DNA from: Inhella inkyongensis
Lineage (GTDB): Bacteria > Pseudomonadota > Gammaproteobacteria > Burkholderiales > Burkholderiaceae_C
Length of the DNA: 64,000 nt
Assembly (NCBI RefSeq): GCF_005952805.1
Contig: NZ_CP040709.1
Span: 3,658,001-3,722,000, forward strand
Reading direction: 5' to 3'
In this document: piece after piece, positions 48,819 through 58,179 of the stretch
How the letters are laid out: the number at the start of each line of letters is the position of its first letter
Numbering within the stretch: position 1 is the stretch's first letter
Notes under the pieces: model-generated
What the model was told of the DNA's origin: nothing
The model's input: the letters and a program-made list of their open reading frames with translations, nothing else
The model's database searches: none
Translations under genes and position numbers: made by a program

Positions 48819-49787
48819 ATGAAAGAGACCGAACTCGAAGAACTCTCGCCTGCAGCCACACGCCAAGCCATTGATGCTGGCAAGGTGTTTGCGGCGCTGG
48901 AGGCGGCCCGCGCCGAGGCGGCGCAGGTGCGTGGCGGCATGTACTGGCACAAGGGATCCAAGGCCCGGCCGGACACGCCCTACTTGGTTCGCACCACCCC
49001 GGCTGGCGGCGAAACCAGCCTGGGCCTGGAGAGCGAGGAAACTCGCCTCATCTATGAGCGTTTCATGACGCGCAAGGCAGCGGCTGAGGCGCGGCTGCGG
49101 CAACTGCGCGAGGCCATGGAGCAGCATCGACGCATGAACCGTGCGCTCCGCATCGGCCATTGCGAGCCGCTGGTGGTGAAGCTCTTGAATCAATTGGCCC
49201 AGGCCGATTTAAGCGATCACTTCCGCGTGGTGAGCACCCACGCGCTCTATGCGTATGGGGCCGAAGCGGGCGTTCATCTGCAAGCTGGCGCCTTGGCCAC
49301 GCGCGATATCGATTTGCTCTGGGATGTGCAGCAGAGGCTGCGCTTTGCCACACAGTTGGCGCGCGTCGATCGTTCGATGCTGGGCCTGCTGCGCAAGGTC
49401 GATCCCAGCTTCAGGCTGCGCGACGATCAGCGCTACACCGCCGTCAACCAAGACGGCTTTGAAGTGGACATCCTGCGCCGCGAGCAAGCAGAGACGGACC
49501 CGCACCCCATCAAACTCAGCGAGGCTGACGAGGACTTCTGGGTGGTCCAGGCCCGCCACGCCCAACAGTTGCTGGATGCGCCGCCCTTCTCAGCCCTGAT
49601 CGTGGCCACCGACGGCACGATGGCGCGCATGCACACCCTGCATCCGCTCTCGTTCGTCCGCTTCAAGCGCTGGATGGCCGAACAGACGGACCGCGAGGCA
49701 CCGCGCCGACGTCGTGATCTGCTGCAAGCCGAGGTGGTCGAAGGCCTGGTGCGCGACTATCTGCCGCAGTGGGCCGAAGCCCGGTAG
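48819..49787 (+). CDS. GSU2403-type nucleotidyltransferase-fold protein
   Basis: A 322-residue protein of the NTP_transf_8/GSU2403 family. The N-terminal ~110 residues are helical (RLIYERFMTRKAAAEARLRQLREAM). Then comes the nucleotidyltransferase fold with STHALYAYGAEAGVHLQAGALATRDIDLLWDV, where DxD can bind metal, and the substrate region ALIVATDGTMARMHTLHPLSFVRFKRWMAEQ. These proteins are often found alone and resemble MNT/AbiEii-type toxins in fold. ATG 48819 is preceded by an AT-rich leader. The end abuts the duplicated GNAT fragment. Function unknown. Confidence 0.78.
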   Translation: MKETELEELSPAATRQAIDAGKVFAALEAARAEAAQVRGGMYWHKGSKARPDTPYLVRTTPAGGETSLGLESEETRLIYERFMTRKAAAEARLRQLREAMEQHRRMNRALRIGHCEPLVVKLLNQLAQADLSDHFRVVSTHALYAYGAEAGVHLQAGALATRDIDLLWDVQQRLRFATQLARVDRSMLGLLRKVDPSFRLRDDQRYTAVNQDGFEVDILRREQAETDPHPIKLSEADEDFWVVQARHAQQLLDAPPFSALIVATDGTMARMHTLHPLSFVRFKRWMAEQTDREAPRRRRDLLQAEVVEGLVRDYLPQWAEAR

Positions 49788-49890
49788 ATCGGACGCCGCC
49801 CCTCGCGCCCAGGCTTGGCGCTGAAGCCCGCCGCCTCAAAGCCCGCCGGCGTGCCTGCCAAAGGAAGACCGGTGCGGCCTGCGGGCTGAG
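49781..49890 (-). pseudogene. Truncated duplicate of the GNAT gene 3' end
   Basis: About 110 bases match 51251-51361, the end of the GNAT gene. On the minus strand the reading [20 protein letters not shown] parallels the gene's [21 protein letters not shown]. The stop codon is lost and the frame runs into the antisense of the nucleotidyltransferase gene. Only the last ~35 codons are present, with scattered changes. It is a dead fragment left by a duplication, and it marks the left edge of the inserted segment. Confidence 0.8.
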
Positions 49891-49917
49891 GACAAGGGGC
49901 GTGTTTGCCCCTTGCCT

Positions 49918-51147
49918 TCAAAGACCAGCCGTGACCATGAGGCCCGACCATGAGGCCTGCAGCTTCTGGGCCGGCTGCTTGGGCGCTGGTACCCGGCGCA
50001 CCTTGGCGTCGCAGCGCCGGCCGGCAATCTGGGACAGCTCCTCCTCGGACACCCCTTCAGTGACCGGCACATGGGCCAGGTAAAGGGTCACCACATACGT
50101 CTTGCCTTGGTTGATGACCTCGAAGACCACCTCATCCGGGCCCTCACGGTTAGGATCGATGGAGCGGTAGCGCCAGTTACTCATGGAATTGGAACCATTC
50201 TTCCGGGGCGGGTTGCTGACCACTCCGTGCTTGGGTTCCTTCAGCACTCGAATCCGCACATCGTCGGCGACCCGGTGCTCGGGCTGATCGCCCGGGAATC
50301 TCCTAAAGTAAATCGTGAGAGCACTGTCTGGCGAAAGATTTGCGCTGCCAAGCATAGGCCTCGATGAATCCACAGCGATGCACGACTCCAAGTAAATCGG
50401 TTCACTGGCCTTGGCACGCTCCTGCGCCAGTACGGCCATGAAGCCTTGCACCGACTCGGGGGAGGCAGCGGCCAGTTTTTTGGGTACACCCGCAAGGGTT
50501 TCCGAGAGAACGAAAGGGGTAATGGCGACAGGGGTGCGGCCACGGTACCCACCGTGGCCGGCGGCGTCCGGCGCCAGAGCGATGAAACGCCCGCTGGCCG
50601 TTGCATGACTCTGCCCAAGCATCCCGTCGCCCATTGGCATGAAGGCCACTCGGGTGCCAGGCAGCGCCAATTCAGCCGTAGACACCTTCTGAATACTACC
50701 CGTGGGGCAAAGTCCTTGGCCCTCATGTTCGTCGCGCAATTCGACGATTTTCAACTCCGACCTTACTCGGAAACTCTTCCCGCCCAGCGCCACCAAAAAC
50801 TCAACGCGATCAATGCCGATGAATCCGTCGTTGGGATCGTACCGATAGATTGGATGACTCACAGACTGAGTGACCAACACCAGCTTGCCATGTTTCGGCG
50901 GAACGATCACACTGACCGCAGCGCCCTTCAGCGACAGATTGGCGCCGAAATCCCGATACTCAATTTTAGCCCCCAGTATAGGGTCAAGAAGCCGTTCCGC
51001 AGAGTCGACCGAACTGGCGGTTTCAATCTCATAGCAGTCGTCAATAAGGTATTGCGGTTTCGCGATCCGCGAAATAGAAGAGTTCGCTGCGCGGCCGCCC
51101 GCAGCACTGGCAAGCATCCAATCGACCGAATCAAGGGTATATGGCAT
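49918..51147 (-). CDS. Protein with two Ig-like repeats, unknown function
   Basis: A 409-residue protein if started at ATG 51147 (MPYTLDSVDWML), which has GAGAAA upstream; ATG 51213 is possible. Two related blocks are present: PKHGKLVLVTQ...YRYDPNDGFIGIDRVEFLVALGGKSFRV and PKHGVVSNP...YRSIDPNREGPDEVVFEVINQGKTYVV. The PxHG...Y.Y.PN..F.G.D...F.V...GK frame resembles bacterial Ig/cadherin-like repeats of adhesins. No signal peptide is obvious at either start. GC content is lower than in neighbours. It lies between two copies of the GNAT 3' end, so it was probably acquired. Confidence 0.6.
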   Translation of the reverse strand: MPYTLDSVDWMLASAAGGRAANSSISRIAKPQYLIDDCYEIETASSVDSAERLLDPILGAKIEYRDFGANLSLKGAAVSVIVPPKHGKLVLVTQSVSHPIYRYDPNDGFIGIDRVEFLVALGGKSFRVRSELKIVELRDEHEGQGLCPTGSIQKVSTAELALPGTRVAFMPMGDGMLGQSHATASGRFIALAPDAAGHGGYRGRTPVAITPFVLSETLAGVPKKLAAASPESVQGFMAVLAQERAKASEPIYLESCIAVDSSRPMLGSANLSPDSALTIYFRRFPGDQPEHRVADDVRIRVLKEPKHGVVSNPPRKNGSNSMSNWRYRSIDPNREGPDEVVFEVINQGKTYVVTLYLAHVPVTEGVSEEELSQIAGRRCDAKVRRVPAPKQPAQKLQASWSGLMVTAGL

Positions 51148-51245
51148 TGGTTTCTCAGAATATTCACGGGGCGCAGAAAAAACTTGAGTGACTGCCACCC
51201 TTATCGAAAACATTGAACCACGTCGCCCAACCCGACTCGAATTCG

Positions 51246-51815
51246 TCAGCCTCGGTACACCGGCCGCTGCCCCTCGCGCCCAGGCTTGGCGCTGAACCCC
51301 GCCGCCTCAAACGCCGCCGCCGTACCAGTCCACAGGAATACCGGTGCGGCCTTGGCGGTGTGGGGCTGGGTTGGATAGCCCTCGACGATCTGCGCCCCTT
51401 GTGCCCGCGCCCAGTCGGCCGCCGCGCGCAGCACCTGGCTGGAAACGCCTTGGCGCCGCCAGGCCTTGGCCACGAACAGGCAGGTGATGGACCACACACC
51501 GGTCTCGGCCGGATCAGGCTTGAGCACACGGCTGCGGCGGAAGTAGTCGTAATGTTCACGCGGGGCCACGGCCACCCAGGCAATGGGTTCATCGGCCGCA
51601 TAGGCCAGCAGGCCAAGTGGCGCCTTGGCCTGCCACAGGCGCTGCAGCTCGGCGCGGTTGCCCGCCCCTGAGTTGTCCTTTTTCCCGGACTCAAACTCGG
51701 CCCGGGGCCGGCGCCAGACCTGGCACCAGCAGCCACCGCAGGCCCCGCGTGCGCCGAACAGGGCCTCAAGGTCGGCCCAAGGGCAGTCGGCGGCGGGGCG
51801 GACGTCCAGCTTCAC
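51246..51815 (-). CDS. GNAT-family N-acetyltransferase
   Basis: A 189-residue GNAT with an early Cys-rich stretch ([21 protein letters not shown]), the acetyl-CoA core ([35 protein letters not shown]), and the C-terminus [21 protein letters not shown]. The early GGCWC motif is seen in a GNAT subgroup of unknown substrate. The start overlaps the proA stop by 4 bp (ATGA), so it is coupled to proA. Its 3' end is duplicated at 49781-49890. Confidence 0.88.
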   Translation of the reverse strand: MKLDVRPAADCPWADLEALFGARGACGGCWCQVWRRPRAEFESGKKDNSGAGNRAELQRLWQAKAPLGLLAYAADEPIAWVAVAPREHYDYFRRSRVLKPDPAETGVWSITCLFVAKAWRRQGVSSQVLRAAADWARAQGAQIVEGYPTQPHTAKAAPVFLWTGTAAAFEAAGFSAKPGREGQRPVYRG

Positions 51816-53077
51816 TGCCGCACCTGGCCCTCACCCAGCACCACCCATTTGTAGGTCGTCAGCCCCTCCAGACCGACCGGGCCGCGGGCATGCAGCTTGT
51901 CGGTGCTGATGCCGATCTCGGCGCCCAGGCCGTACTCGAAGCCGTCGGCAAAGCGGGTGCTGGCGTTGATCATGACCGAGGCCGAATCGACCTCGCGCAC
52001 AAAGCGCATCGCGTGGCCGTGGTGCTGGGTCAGGATGGCGTCGGTGTGGTGGCTGCCATAGCGGTTGATGTGCGCGATGGCTTCGTCCAGATCGCCCACC
52101 AGCTTGACGCTGATCTTGTAGTCCAGGTACTCCTCCGCCCAGTCGGCCTCGGTCGCGGACTCGGCCCCCGGCAAGAAAGGCAGGCTCTCCAGGCAGGCGC
52201 GGAACACGAGCTTTTTGGGGGCCCACAGCGCCGCCAGACGGGGCAGAAACGCCGCCGCCACCGTGCGGTGCACCAGCAGGCTCTCGGTGGCATTGCAGGG
52301 ACTGACCTTCTGGGTCTTGGCGTTGTCCACGACCTTGAGCGCCATCTCCAGATCGGCGAATTCGTCGACATAGCTGTGGCAGTTGCCGTCCAAGTGCTTG
52401 AGCACGGGCACCTTGGCCTCCAGCGCCACGCGCTCGATCAAGCTTTTCCCCCCGCGCGGGATCAAGAGGTCGATGTGCTCGGTGGCGCGGCACAGCCAGC
52501 CCACGGCGGCGCGGTCGGTGCTGGGGATGAGCTGCACGGCGGCGCGCGGCAGGCCGGCCTGTTCCAGGCTCTGCTGCACCAGGGCGATCAAGGCCTGGTT
52601 GCTGGCCAGGGCCTCGGAGCCGCCGCGCAGGATGCAGGCATTGCCGCTCTTGATGGCCAGACTGGCGGCCTCGATGCTGACGTTGGGGCGGCTCTCAAAC
52701 ACCATGCCGAAGCAGCCCAAGGGCACCCGCATCTGGCCGACCTGGATGCCGCTGGGGCGGCGCTGGAAGTTCGTCATCGCCCCCACCGGGTCTGGCAGCG
52801 CGGCAATCTGCTCGCAGCCCTGGGCCAGGGTGGCGAGGATGGCCGGCGTGAGGCGCAGGCGATCCACCAAGGGGGCATCCAGGCCGCGCGCCTGCGCAGC
52901 GGCCACATCGGCGGCATTGGCCTCGGCCAGGGTCGGCTGGGGTTGGCGCAGGGCAGCCGCCAGGAGCAGCAGGGCCTGGTTGCGGGCGGCGGTGCTGGAG
53001 GCGGCCAGGCGGGCGGCACTGGCGCGGGCGGCACGGCCCAGGGCCTCCAGTTCTTCGATCAATTCTTCGGCGGGCAT
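51812..53077 (-). CDS. proA: Glutamate-5-semialdehyde dehydrogenase (gamma-glutamyl phosphate reductase)
   Basis: A 421-residue ProA of the aldehyde dehydrogenase superfamily, second step of proline synthesis. The active-site Cys is in [19 protein letters not shown]-site and family parts include [38 protein letters not shown] and the C-terminal [17 protein letters not shown]. The length is normal. No proB is in the window. It stands downstream of the histidine kinase region, separated by the dispersed repeat. Confidence 0.96.
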   Translation of the reverse strand: MPAEELIEELEALGRAARASAARLAASSTAARNQALLLLAAALRQPQPTLAEANAADVAAAQARGLDAPLVDRLRLTPAILATLAQGCEQIAALPDPVGAMTNFQRRPSGIQVGQMRVPLGCFGMVFESRPNVSIEAASLAIKSGNACILRGGSEALASNQALIALVQQSLEQAGLPRAAVQLIPSTDRAAVGWLCRATEHIDLLIPRGGKSLIERVALEAKVPVLKHLDGNCHSYVDEFADLEMALKVVDNAKTQKVSPCNATESLLVHRTVAAAFLPRLAALWAPKKLVFRACLESLPFLPGAESATEADWAEEYLDYKISVKLVGDLDEAIAHINRYGSHHTDAILTQHHGHAMRFVREVDSASVMINASTRFADGFEYGLGAEIGISTDKLHARGPVGLEGLTTYKWVVLGEGQVRQ

Positions 53078-53143
53078 GAGGCCATTCTCCCCGCCTCAAA
53101 CCCAGCGTCTCTGTACGCTGACTTCGCGCAGGGCGCAGGTCCA

Positions 53144-53230
53144 ATCAAGCGGCCGCCGCGGAACCGGCTTCGCCGGGCCGCCAGCGGCGCCCCCTGGGGG
53201 GAGGCGCCGAAGGCGCTTCGGGGGGGTCAA
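53144..53230. repeat. Dispersed GC-rich intergenic repeat, copy 2
   Basis: It aligns with 10718-10872 without the 69-bp insert: ATCAAGCGGCCGCCGCGG, AACCGGCTTCGCCGGGCCGC, GGCGCC, then GGAGGCGCCGAAGGCGCTTCGGGGGG. Read on the minus strand it starts right at the histidine kinase stop. It forms at least three hairpins (GGCGCCGAAGGCGC, CCGGCTTCGCCGG, CCCCCTGGGGGG). Confidence 0.8.
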
Positions 53231-55065
53231 ACAACCGGTAAGTCCAACTCGAAGAAGAACCGACTGCCCTGGTCGGGCACGCTCTCCACCCGGATCTCGC
53301 CGCCCATCAGCTTCACCAATTGCTGGCTGATGGACAGGCCCAGGCCGCTGCCCTCGCGGCGGCGCAAGCGGTCCGAGACCTGTTCGAAGGGCTGGAACAG
53401 GCGGCTGAGCTGGTCGGCGGTCAGGCCCACGCCGGTGTCCACCACTTGAATCAACAACCGGGCCCGGCCCAGGCCGGCGCTGAGCGACTGCACGTTCAGC
53501 AGCACATGGCCCCGGTCGGTGAACTTGACCGCATTGGCCAGCAGATTGAGGAGCACCTGGCGCAGCCGATGGCCGTCCACCAGCACGCGGTCGGGCAGGT
53601 ACTCGTCCAGCTCGACGCTGAAGCGCAGGCCCTTTTGCTCGGCGCGCAGGCGCAGGCTGTCGCAGCTCAGCTCCAACAGGGAGCGCAGCTGCACCGCCTG
53701 GGGGTGCAGCTGCACGCGGCCGGCCTCCACGGCGGCCATGTCCAGCAGGTCGCTGATCAGGGCCAACAAGTGCTCGCCGCTGTCCTGGATCAGACCGAGC
53801 TTGCGGCGCGTCTCGTCGCTGTGATCCGGGTTGAGCTGCAGCAGCTGCGAGAAGCCCAGGATGGCATTCAGCGGCGTGCGGAACTCGTGGCTCATGGTGG
53901 CCAGGAAGCGGCTCTTGGCCTGGCTGGCGGCCTCGGCGCGCTGCATGGTCTCGCTCAGTTCCGCCGTGCGCGCAGCCACCAGCTCTTCCAGGTGCTCGCG
54001 GTGCAAGGCCAGGTCTTGCTCGGCCATATGGCGTTCGGTGATGTCGCTGGCCATGCCTTCAAAGCGCAAGTGCTTGCCCTCGCGCACCTGATGCAACGAA
54101 AGCTCGATCCAGCGCGGCTCGCCGGCCAAGGTTTCGATCAGCAAGGGCAAGCGCTGCACGCCGCGCTGCTGCTGACTCAGCATGCTGAGCACGCGCTTGG
54201 TGTCGCGCGCCGGCACCCGCGCCAGTCGGCGCAGCGAGCGGCTGTGGCGCAGCGCCGCCTCGGGGCTGGAGAAACCCAGCATCTGCGCCAGGGCCCGGTT
54301 CAAGCCGATCAGGCGCCCACGGCGATCGGTCTGAAAAATGCCTTCGCTGGCGTTCTCGAACAGCGAGCGGTAGCGCGCCTCGCCTTGGCGCAGGTCGCGT
54401 GCCGCCGTGTTCAGGCGCTCGCTCATGCGGTTGAACTGCTCGGTCAGGCGCCCGAGTTCATCGTTGCGGCGCACCGGCTGCTGAGCCCCCAATTCGCCCC
54501 GGGCCACCCGCTGCGCCAGTTGCCCCAGGTCATGAACCGGCCGGCGCACCAGCGCATCCACCCACCAGTAGCAACCGGCCACCAGGGCCGCCAGCAGGGC
54601 CGCGAGCAGACCAATGATGAAGCGCTGGGTGGTGCGCAGCTCGGCCTCGATGCCGGCCGTACTGAGCACCAGCCGGCCCGTGCCCACCGGCGTGCGCTCG
54701 GCGCCGGCCTGGAACACGATGTCGAAACGACGCTCCAGGTGCTCGCCCCCCACGGCCTCAGGGCGCGCTCGGCGCAGATGCCCATTGCCCAGGCCCTGGC
54801 TCTGCACCTCGGCGGACACGACCTCGGGGTCGCTCATCAAGGTGTCCAGCAAGGCGCCCACGGCGGCGGTGTCCAGATTCCACATCGGCCCGGCCAAGCC
54901 GTTGGCCGCCAGCGCGGCCAGGCGCGCATGACGGGCCTCCAATCCCTGGCGCAGCTTGGCCGACTCCATCTGCGTCCACAGCCCGCCGCCCAGCACGCCG
55001 ATCAACAGCGCGGCCAGGCCCAGCCCCAGCATCAACCGACTGCGAAGACTGTGGAAGCCCAGCAC
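53227..55065 (-). CDS. Membrane sensor histidine kinase with HAMP and PAS domains
   Basis: A 612-residue kinase. TM1 is [21 protein letters not shown] and TM2 is [21 protein letters not shown], with a ~120-residue periplasmic sensor between. HAMP follows ([19 protein letters not shown]), then a PAS ([34 protein letters not shown]). HisKA carries the phospho-acceptor His in [23 protein letters not shown], and the ATPase has [21 protein letters not shown] and [13 protein letters not shown]. There is no response regulator next to it. The signal is unknown. Confidence 0.9.
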   Translation of the reverse strand: MLGFHSLRSRLMLGLGLAALLIGVLGGGLWTQMESAKLRQGLEARHARLAALAANGLAGPMWNLDTAAVGALLDTLMSDPEVVSAEVQSQGLGNGHLRRARPEAVGGEHLERRFDIVFQAGAERTPVGTGRLVLSTAGIEAELRTTQRFIIGLLAALLAALVAGCYWWVDALVRRPVHDLGQLAQRVARGELGAQQPVRRNDELGRLTEQFNRMSERLNTAARDLRQGEARYRSLFENASEGIFQTDRRGRLIGLNRALAQMLGFSSPEAALRHSRSLRRLARVPARDTKRVLSMLSQQQRGVQRLPLLIETLAGEPRWIELSLHQVREGKHLRFEGMASDITERHMAEQDLALHREHLEELVAARTAELSETMQRAEAASQAKSRFLATMSHEFRTPLNAILGFSQLLQLNPDHSDETRRKLGLIQDSGEHLLALISDLLDMAAVEAGRVQLHPQAVQLRSLLELSCDSLRLRAEQKGLRFSVELDEYLPDRVLVDGHRLRQVLLNLLANAVKFTDRGHVLLNVQSLSAGLGRARLLIQVVDTGVGLTADQLSRLFQPFEQVSDRLRRREGSGLGLSISQQLVKLMGGEIRVESVPDQGSRFFFELDLPVV

Positions 55066-55069
55066 GGCG

Positions 55070-57604
55070 TCAGGCAGCTTTCTTGGCGGCCGTCTTGCGC
55101 GGCGCCTTGGGGGCGCGCGGCTCGAACTCGAAGTTCACCTTGCCCGCCTTGCCATCCCACACCAGCTTGGCCTTGAACTTGCGGCGCGTGCGGTTGGAGA
55201 CGAAGTTCTCCAGGAAGTCGGTGCCCCCCTCCGCCAGCAACTTCTGCATCTGGGCCGGCTCGATGACCTGGGTCAGGATGATCTTGCCGCTCTTGAAGTC
55301 GCAGGTCGGCGCGCTGCCCACCTGGTGCTCGCAGACGTAGTTGTTGCCATGCTCATAGACATGGCCCTTGCACTTGGGGCAGGCGCCCAGCGAGGTCTGC
55401 GCGCTGAAGTCCACCGGCTCGCCGTCGCCCTCGTCCTTGACGTCACCAAAGTCGAACTCGAGCTTCCAGTTCTTGATCTCGTCGTCGAACACCAGCTGCA
55501 GCTCGGCGGTGAAAGGGCGACCCATGCGCGAGCGGAAACCTTCCAGCGGGCCGATGCGCTTGTCGCGCAGGAATTGCTCGACCTCGGGCAGTTCAAAGCT
55601 GCGGCTGCCGGGGATCTTGGTGATCGAGAACTCGCACTTGGAACAGGCGAAGCGGCGGTAGTTTTCCTTGACCACGCCGCCGCAGTTCGGGCAGGGCGTG
55701 GCGAGCGTGGCGTAGTCGCCCGGGATGGTGTCGCGGTCGTAGCTCTTGGCCTTGGCCACCACGCGCTCGGCCATCTTGGCGATGGCCGCCATGAAGTCCT
55801 CGCGCGAGAGCTTGCCCTTCTCCATTTGCGCCAGCTGCGACTCCCACTGCCCGGTCAGCTCGGGCTGGGTCAGCTCCTCCACCTGCAGGCCGCGCAGCAG
55901 GGTCATCAGCTGGAAGGCCTTGGCGGTGGGGATGAGATCGCGCCCCTCGCGCAGCATGTACTTCTCGGTCAGCAGGCCTTCGATGATGGACGCGCGCGTG
56001 GCCGGGGTGCCCAGACCGCGTTCGGCCATGGCCTCGCGCAGTTCGTCGTCGTCCACCAGCTTGCCCGCGCCTTCCATCGCGCCCAGCAGGGTGGCTTCGT
56101 TGTAGCGCGCCGGCGGCTTGGTCTGCAGGCCTTTCACGTCGACCGATTCGGTGATGACCTTTTCGCCCTGGCGCACGGCCACCAGGGTGGCGTCGTCGTC
56201 CTGGGCTTCCTTGCCATACACCGCCAGCCAGCCCGGGTTGACCAACACCTTGCCATTGGTCTGGAAGCTGTGCAGCCCGACCTTGGAGATGCGCGTCGTC
56301 ACCTGGAACTCGGCCGCCGGGAAGAACACCGCCAGGAAGCGCTTGACCACCAGCTCATAGAGCTTGGCCTCGGCCTCGCTCAAGGAGCCCGGGGGCTGCA
56401 GCGTCGGAATGATGGCGAAGTGGTCGCTGACCTTGGTGTTGTCGAACACCTTCTTGGTGGGCTTGATGTAGCCGGCTTTCAAAGCCGTGGCCGCATGCGC
56501 ACCCAGGCCGGCCGGATTGGCATCCTGCAGCATCTCGGCGGTCTGCTTGGCCACGGCCAGATAGTCCTCGGGCAGATGGCGGCTGTCGGTACGCGGATAG
56601 GTCAGGGCCTTGTGCTTTTCGTACAGGGCCTGGGCCAGCGACAGCGTGGTCTTGGCCGAGAAGCCGAAACGCCCGTTGGCCTCGCGCTGCAGCGTGGTCA
56701 GGTCGAACAGACCGGGGCTGGCCTGGGTGCTGGGCTTGCTCTCTTCCGTCACCGTGGCCGGCTGGCCCTTGACGGCCGCGGCGATGGACTCCGCCTGGGC
56801 CTTGTTCCAGATGCGGTCGGCGCGCGCATCGCCGTCCTCACCCTTCTTGAAGTTCGGGTCGATCCACTTGCCCTCGTACTGACCGGCAATGGCATCGAAC
56901 TGCGCGCGCACCTCCCAGTAGTCGCGCGCCACATGCTTGCGGATCTTTTCCTCGCGCTCCACCACGATGGAGAGTGTGGGCGTCTGCACCCGGCCCACCG
57001 TGGTCAGGAAGAAGCCGCCATCGCGGCTGTTGAAGGCCGTCATGGCGCGCGTGCCATTGATGCCCACCAGCCAGTCGGCCTCGCTGCGGCAGCGCGCGGC
57101 GTCGGCCAGGGGCAGCAGGTCGGCATCGCTGCGCAGATTGGCAAAGCCGTCGCGGATGGCCTGCGGCGTCATGCTCTGCAGCCACAGGCGCTGCACGGTC
57201 TTGTCGAACTTGCCGCGCGCGGGTTGGGCGTACTGCAGGATCAGGCGAAAGATCAGCTCCCCCTCGCGGCCCGCGTCACAGGCGTTGATCAGATGGTCCA
57301 CATCCTTGCGGCGGATCAGTTTGACCAGGGCGTTCAAGCGGCCCTTGCTCTTGTCGATGGGCTGCAGATCGAAGTGCGGCGGAATCACCGGCAGGTTGGC
57401 GAAGCTCCATTTGCCGCGCTTGGGGTCCACCCCTTCCGGCGCGGCAATCTCCACCAGATGGCCGACCGCCGACGACACGATGTAGCGCTCGTTCTCGTGG
57501 AACTCGTCGTGCTTTTCGAACTTGCCGCTCTCGGGCGTCAAGGCGCGCACGATGTCCAGCGCAACGGATGGCTTCTCGGCAATGACCAGGGTCTTTTGGC
57601 TCAT
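55070..57604 (-). CDS. topB: DNA topoisomerase III
   Basis: An 844-residue type IA topoisomerase. The Toprim part shows LVIAEKPSVALDIVRAL and INACDAGREGELIF, and the catalytic Tyr is in ALTYPRTDSRHLPEDY. C-terminal zinc elements are seen (CPNCGGVVKENYRRFACSKC and CPKCKGHVYEHGNNYVCEHQ), followed by a Lys-rich end (RAPKAPRKTAAKKA). It relaxes or decatenates DNA, often with RecQ. The ORF-like frame on the other strand is only an antisense artefact. It is divergent from the SET gene across 111 bases. Confidence 0.95.
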   Translation of the reverse strand: MSQKTLVIAEKPSVALDIVRALTPESGKFEKHDEFHENERYIVSSAVGHLVEIAAPEGVDPKRGKWSFANLPVIPPHFDLQPIDKSKGRLNALVKLIRRKDVDHLINACDAGREGELIFRLILQYAQPARGKFDKTVQRLWLQSMTPQAIRDGFANLRSDADLLPLADAARCRSEADWLVGINGTRAMTAFNSRDGGFFLTTVGRVQTPTLSIVVEREEKIRKHVARDYWEVRAQFDAIAGQYEGKWIDPNFKKGEDGDARADRIWNKAQAESIAAAVKGQPATVTEESKPSTQASPGLFDLTTLQREANGRFGFSAKTTLSLAQALYEKHKALTYPRTDSRHLPEDYLAVAKQTAEMLQDANPAGLGAHAATALKAGYIKPTKKVFDNTKVSDHFAIIPTLQPPGSLSEAEAKLYELVVKRFLAVFFPAAEFQVTTRISKVGLHSFQTNGKVLVNPGWLAVYGKEAQDDDATLVAVRQGEKVITESVDVKGLQTKPPARYNEATLLGAMEGAGKLVDDDELREAMAERGLGTPATRASIIEGLLTEKYMLREGRDLIPTAKAFQLMTLLRGLQVEELTQPELTGQWESQLAQMEKGKLSREDFMAAIAKMAERVVAKAKSYDRDTIPGDYATLATPCPNCGGVVKENYRRFACSKCEFSITKIPGSRSFELPEVEQFLRDKRIGPLEGFRSRMGRPFTAELQLVFDDEIKNWKLEFDFGDVKDEGDGEPVDFSAQTSLGACPKCKGHVYEHGNNYVCEHQVGSAPTCDFKSGKIILTQVIEPAQMQKLLAEGGTDFLENFVSNRTRRKFKAKLVWDGKAGKVNFEFEPRAPKAPRKTAAKKAA

Positions 57605-57661
57605 GGGCTCTCAGATTTTGTTGAGGGGGCTCTGCTGCACAATCCGCGCCGCGAAAGCGCT

Positions 57662-57686
57662 CGTGTACACGCGCACACGCGCGCAC
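57662..57686. other. 25-base alternating purine-pyrimidine tract
   Basis: The bases from C57662 to C57686 alternate pyrimidine-purine without a break (CGTGTACACGCGCACACGCG then CGCAC), a sequence type that readily forms Z-DNA under negative supercoiling. It lies in the divergent gap between topB and the SET gene. Regulatory use is inference. Confidence 0.6.
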
Positions 57687-57715
57687 CCCTGTTATTCACT
57701 ATACGAACGGAATTG

Positions 57716-58177
57716 ATGAGCTCGACGCCGAATCGCCGCATCCAGGTCCGCCGCTCCGGCGTGCACGGTCGCGGTGTCTATGCCCTGGGGCCTTTTGCGG
57801 CGGGGGAACGCATCATCGAATACCGGGGCGAGCGCATCAGCGACGAAGAGGCAGCCGCCCGCCATCCGGCCGATCCAGCCGAGCCGAATCACACCTTTTA
57901 CTTCTCGCTCGAAGGCGGCGGCGTGATCGACGCGCGCTTCCAGGGCAATAGCGCGCGCTGGATCAACCACTCTTGCGCCCCCAACTGCGAAGCCGACGAG
58001 ATCAAGGGCCGGGTCTACATCCACGCCCTGCGCGACATCGAGGCCGGCGAGGAACTGTTTTACGACTACCACCTGACGGTGGAAGAGCGCTACACCGCCA
58101 AACTCAAGCGCGAGTACCAGTGCCTGTGCGGCGCCGCGCAGTGCCGCGGCACCCTGCTCTACCCCAAAGGAAAGTAG
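57716..58177 (+). CDS. SET-domain protein-lysine methyltransferase
   Basis: A 153-residue single-domain SET protein. It has VHGRGVYALGPFAAGERIIEYRGERIS, the SAM/pseudoknot motifs ARWINHSCAPNCEADEI and EELFYDYHLT, and a post-SET Cys cluster (CLCGAAQCRG) that with a Cys in NHSCAPNC can hold zinc. SET enzymes methylate lysine; in bacteria the targets are mostly unknown. The ATG at 57716 is chosen since it starts the domain; the frame upstream is antisense to topB. The stop is 2 bp before birA. Confidence 0.9.
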   Translation: MSSTPNRRIQVRRSGVHGRGVYALGPFAAGERIIEYRGERISDEEAAARHPADPAEPNHTFYFSLEGGGVIDARFQGNSARWINHSCAPNCEADEIKGRVYIHALRDIEAGEELFYDYHLTVEERYTAKLKREYQCLCGAAQCRGTLLYPKGK

Positions 58178-58179
58178 CC

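Noticed and set aside
54956..57715. A very long open frame on the plus strand ending in the SET gene
   Set aside because: It is antisense to topB over its whole first part. Its translation has no domain, and the SET domain begins only at ATG 57716. High GC leaves stop codons scarce on the opposite strand.
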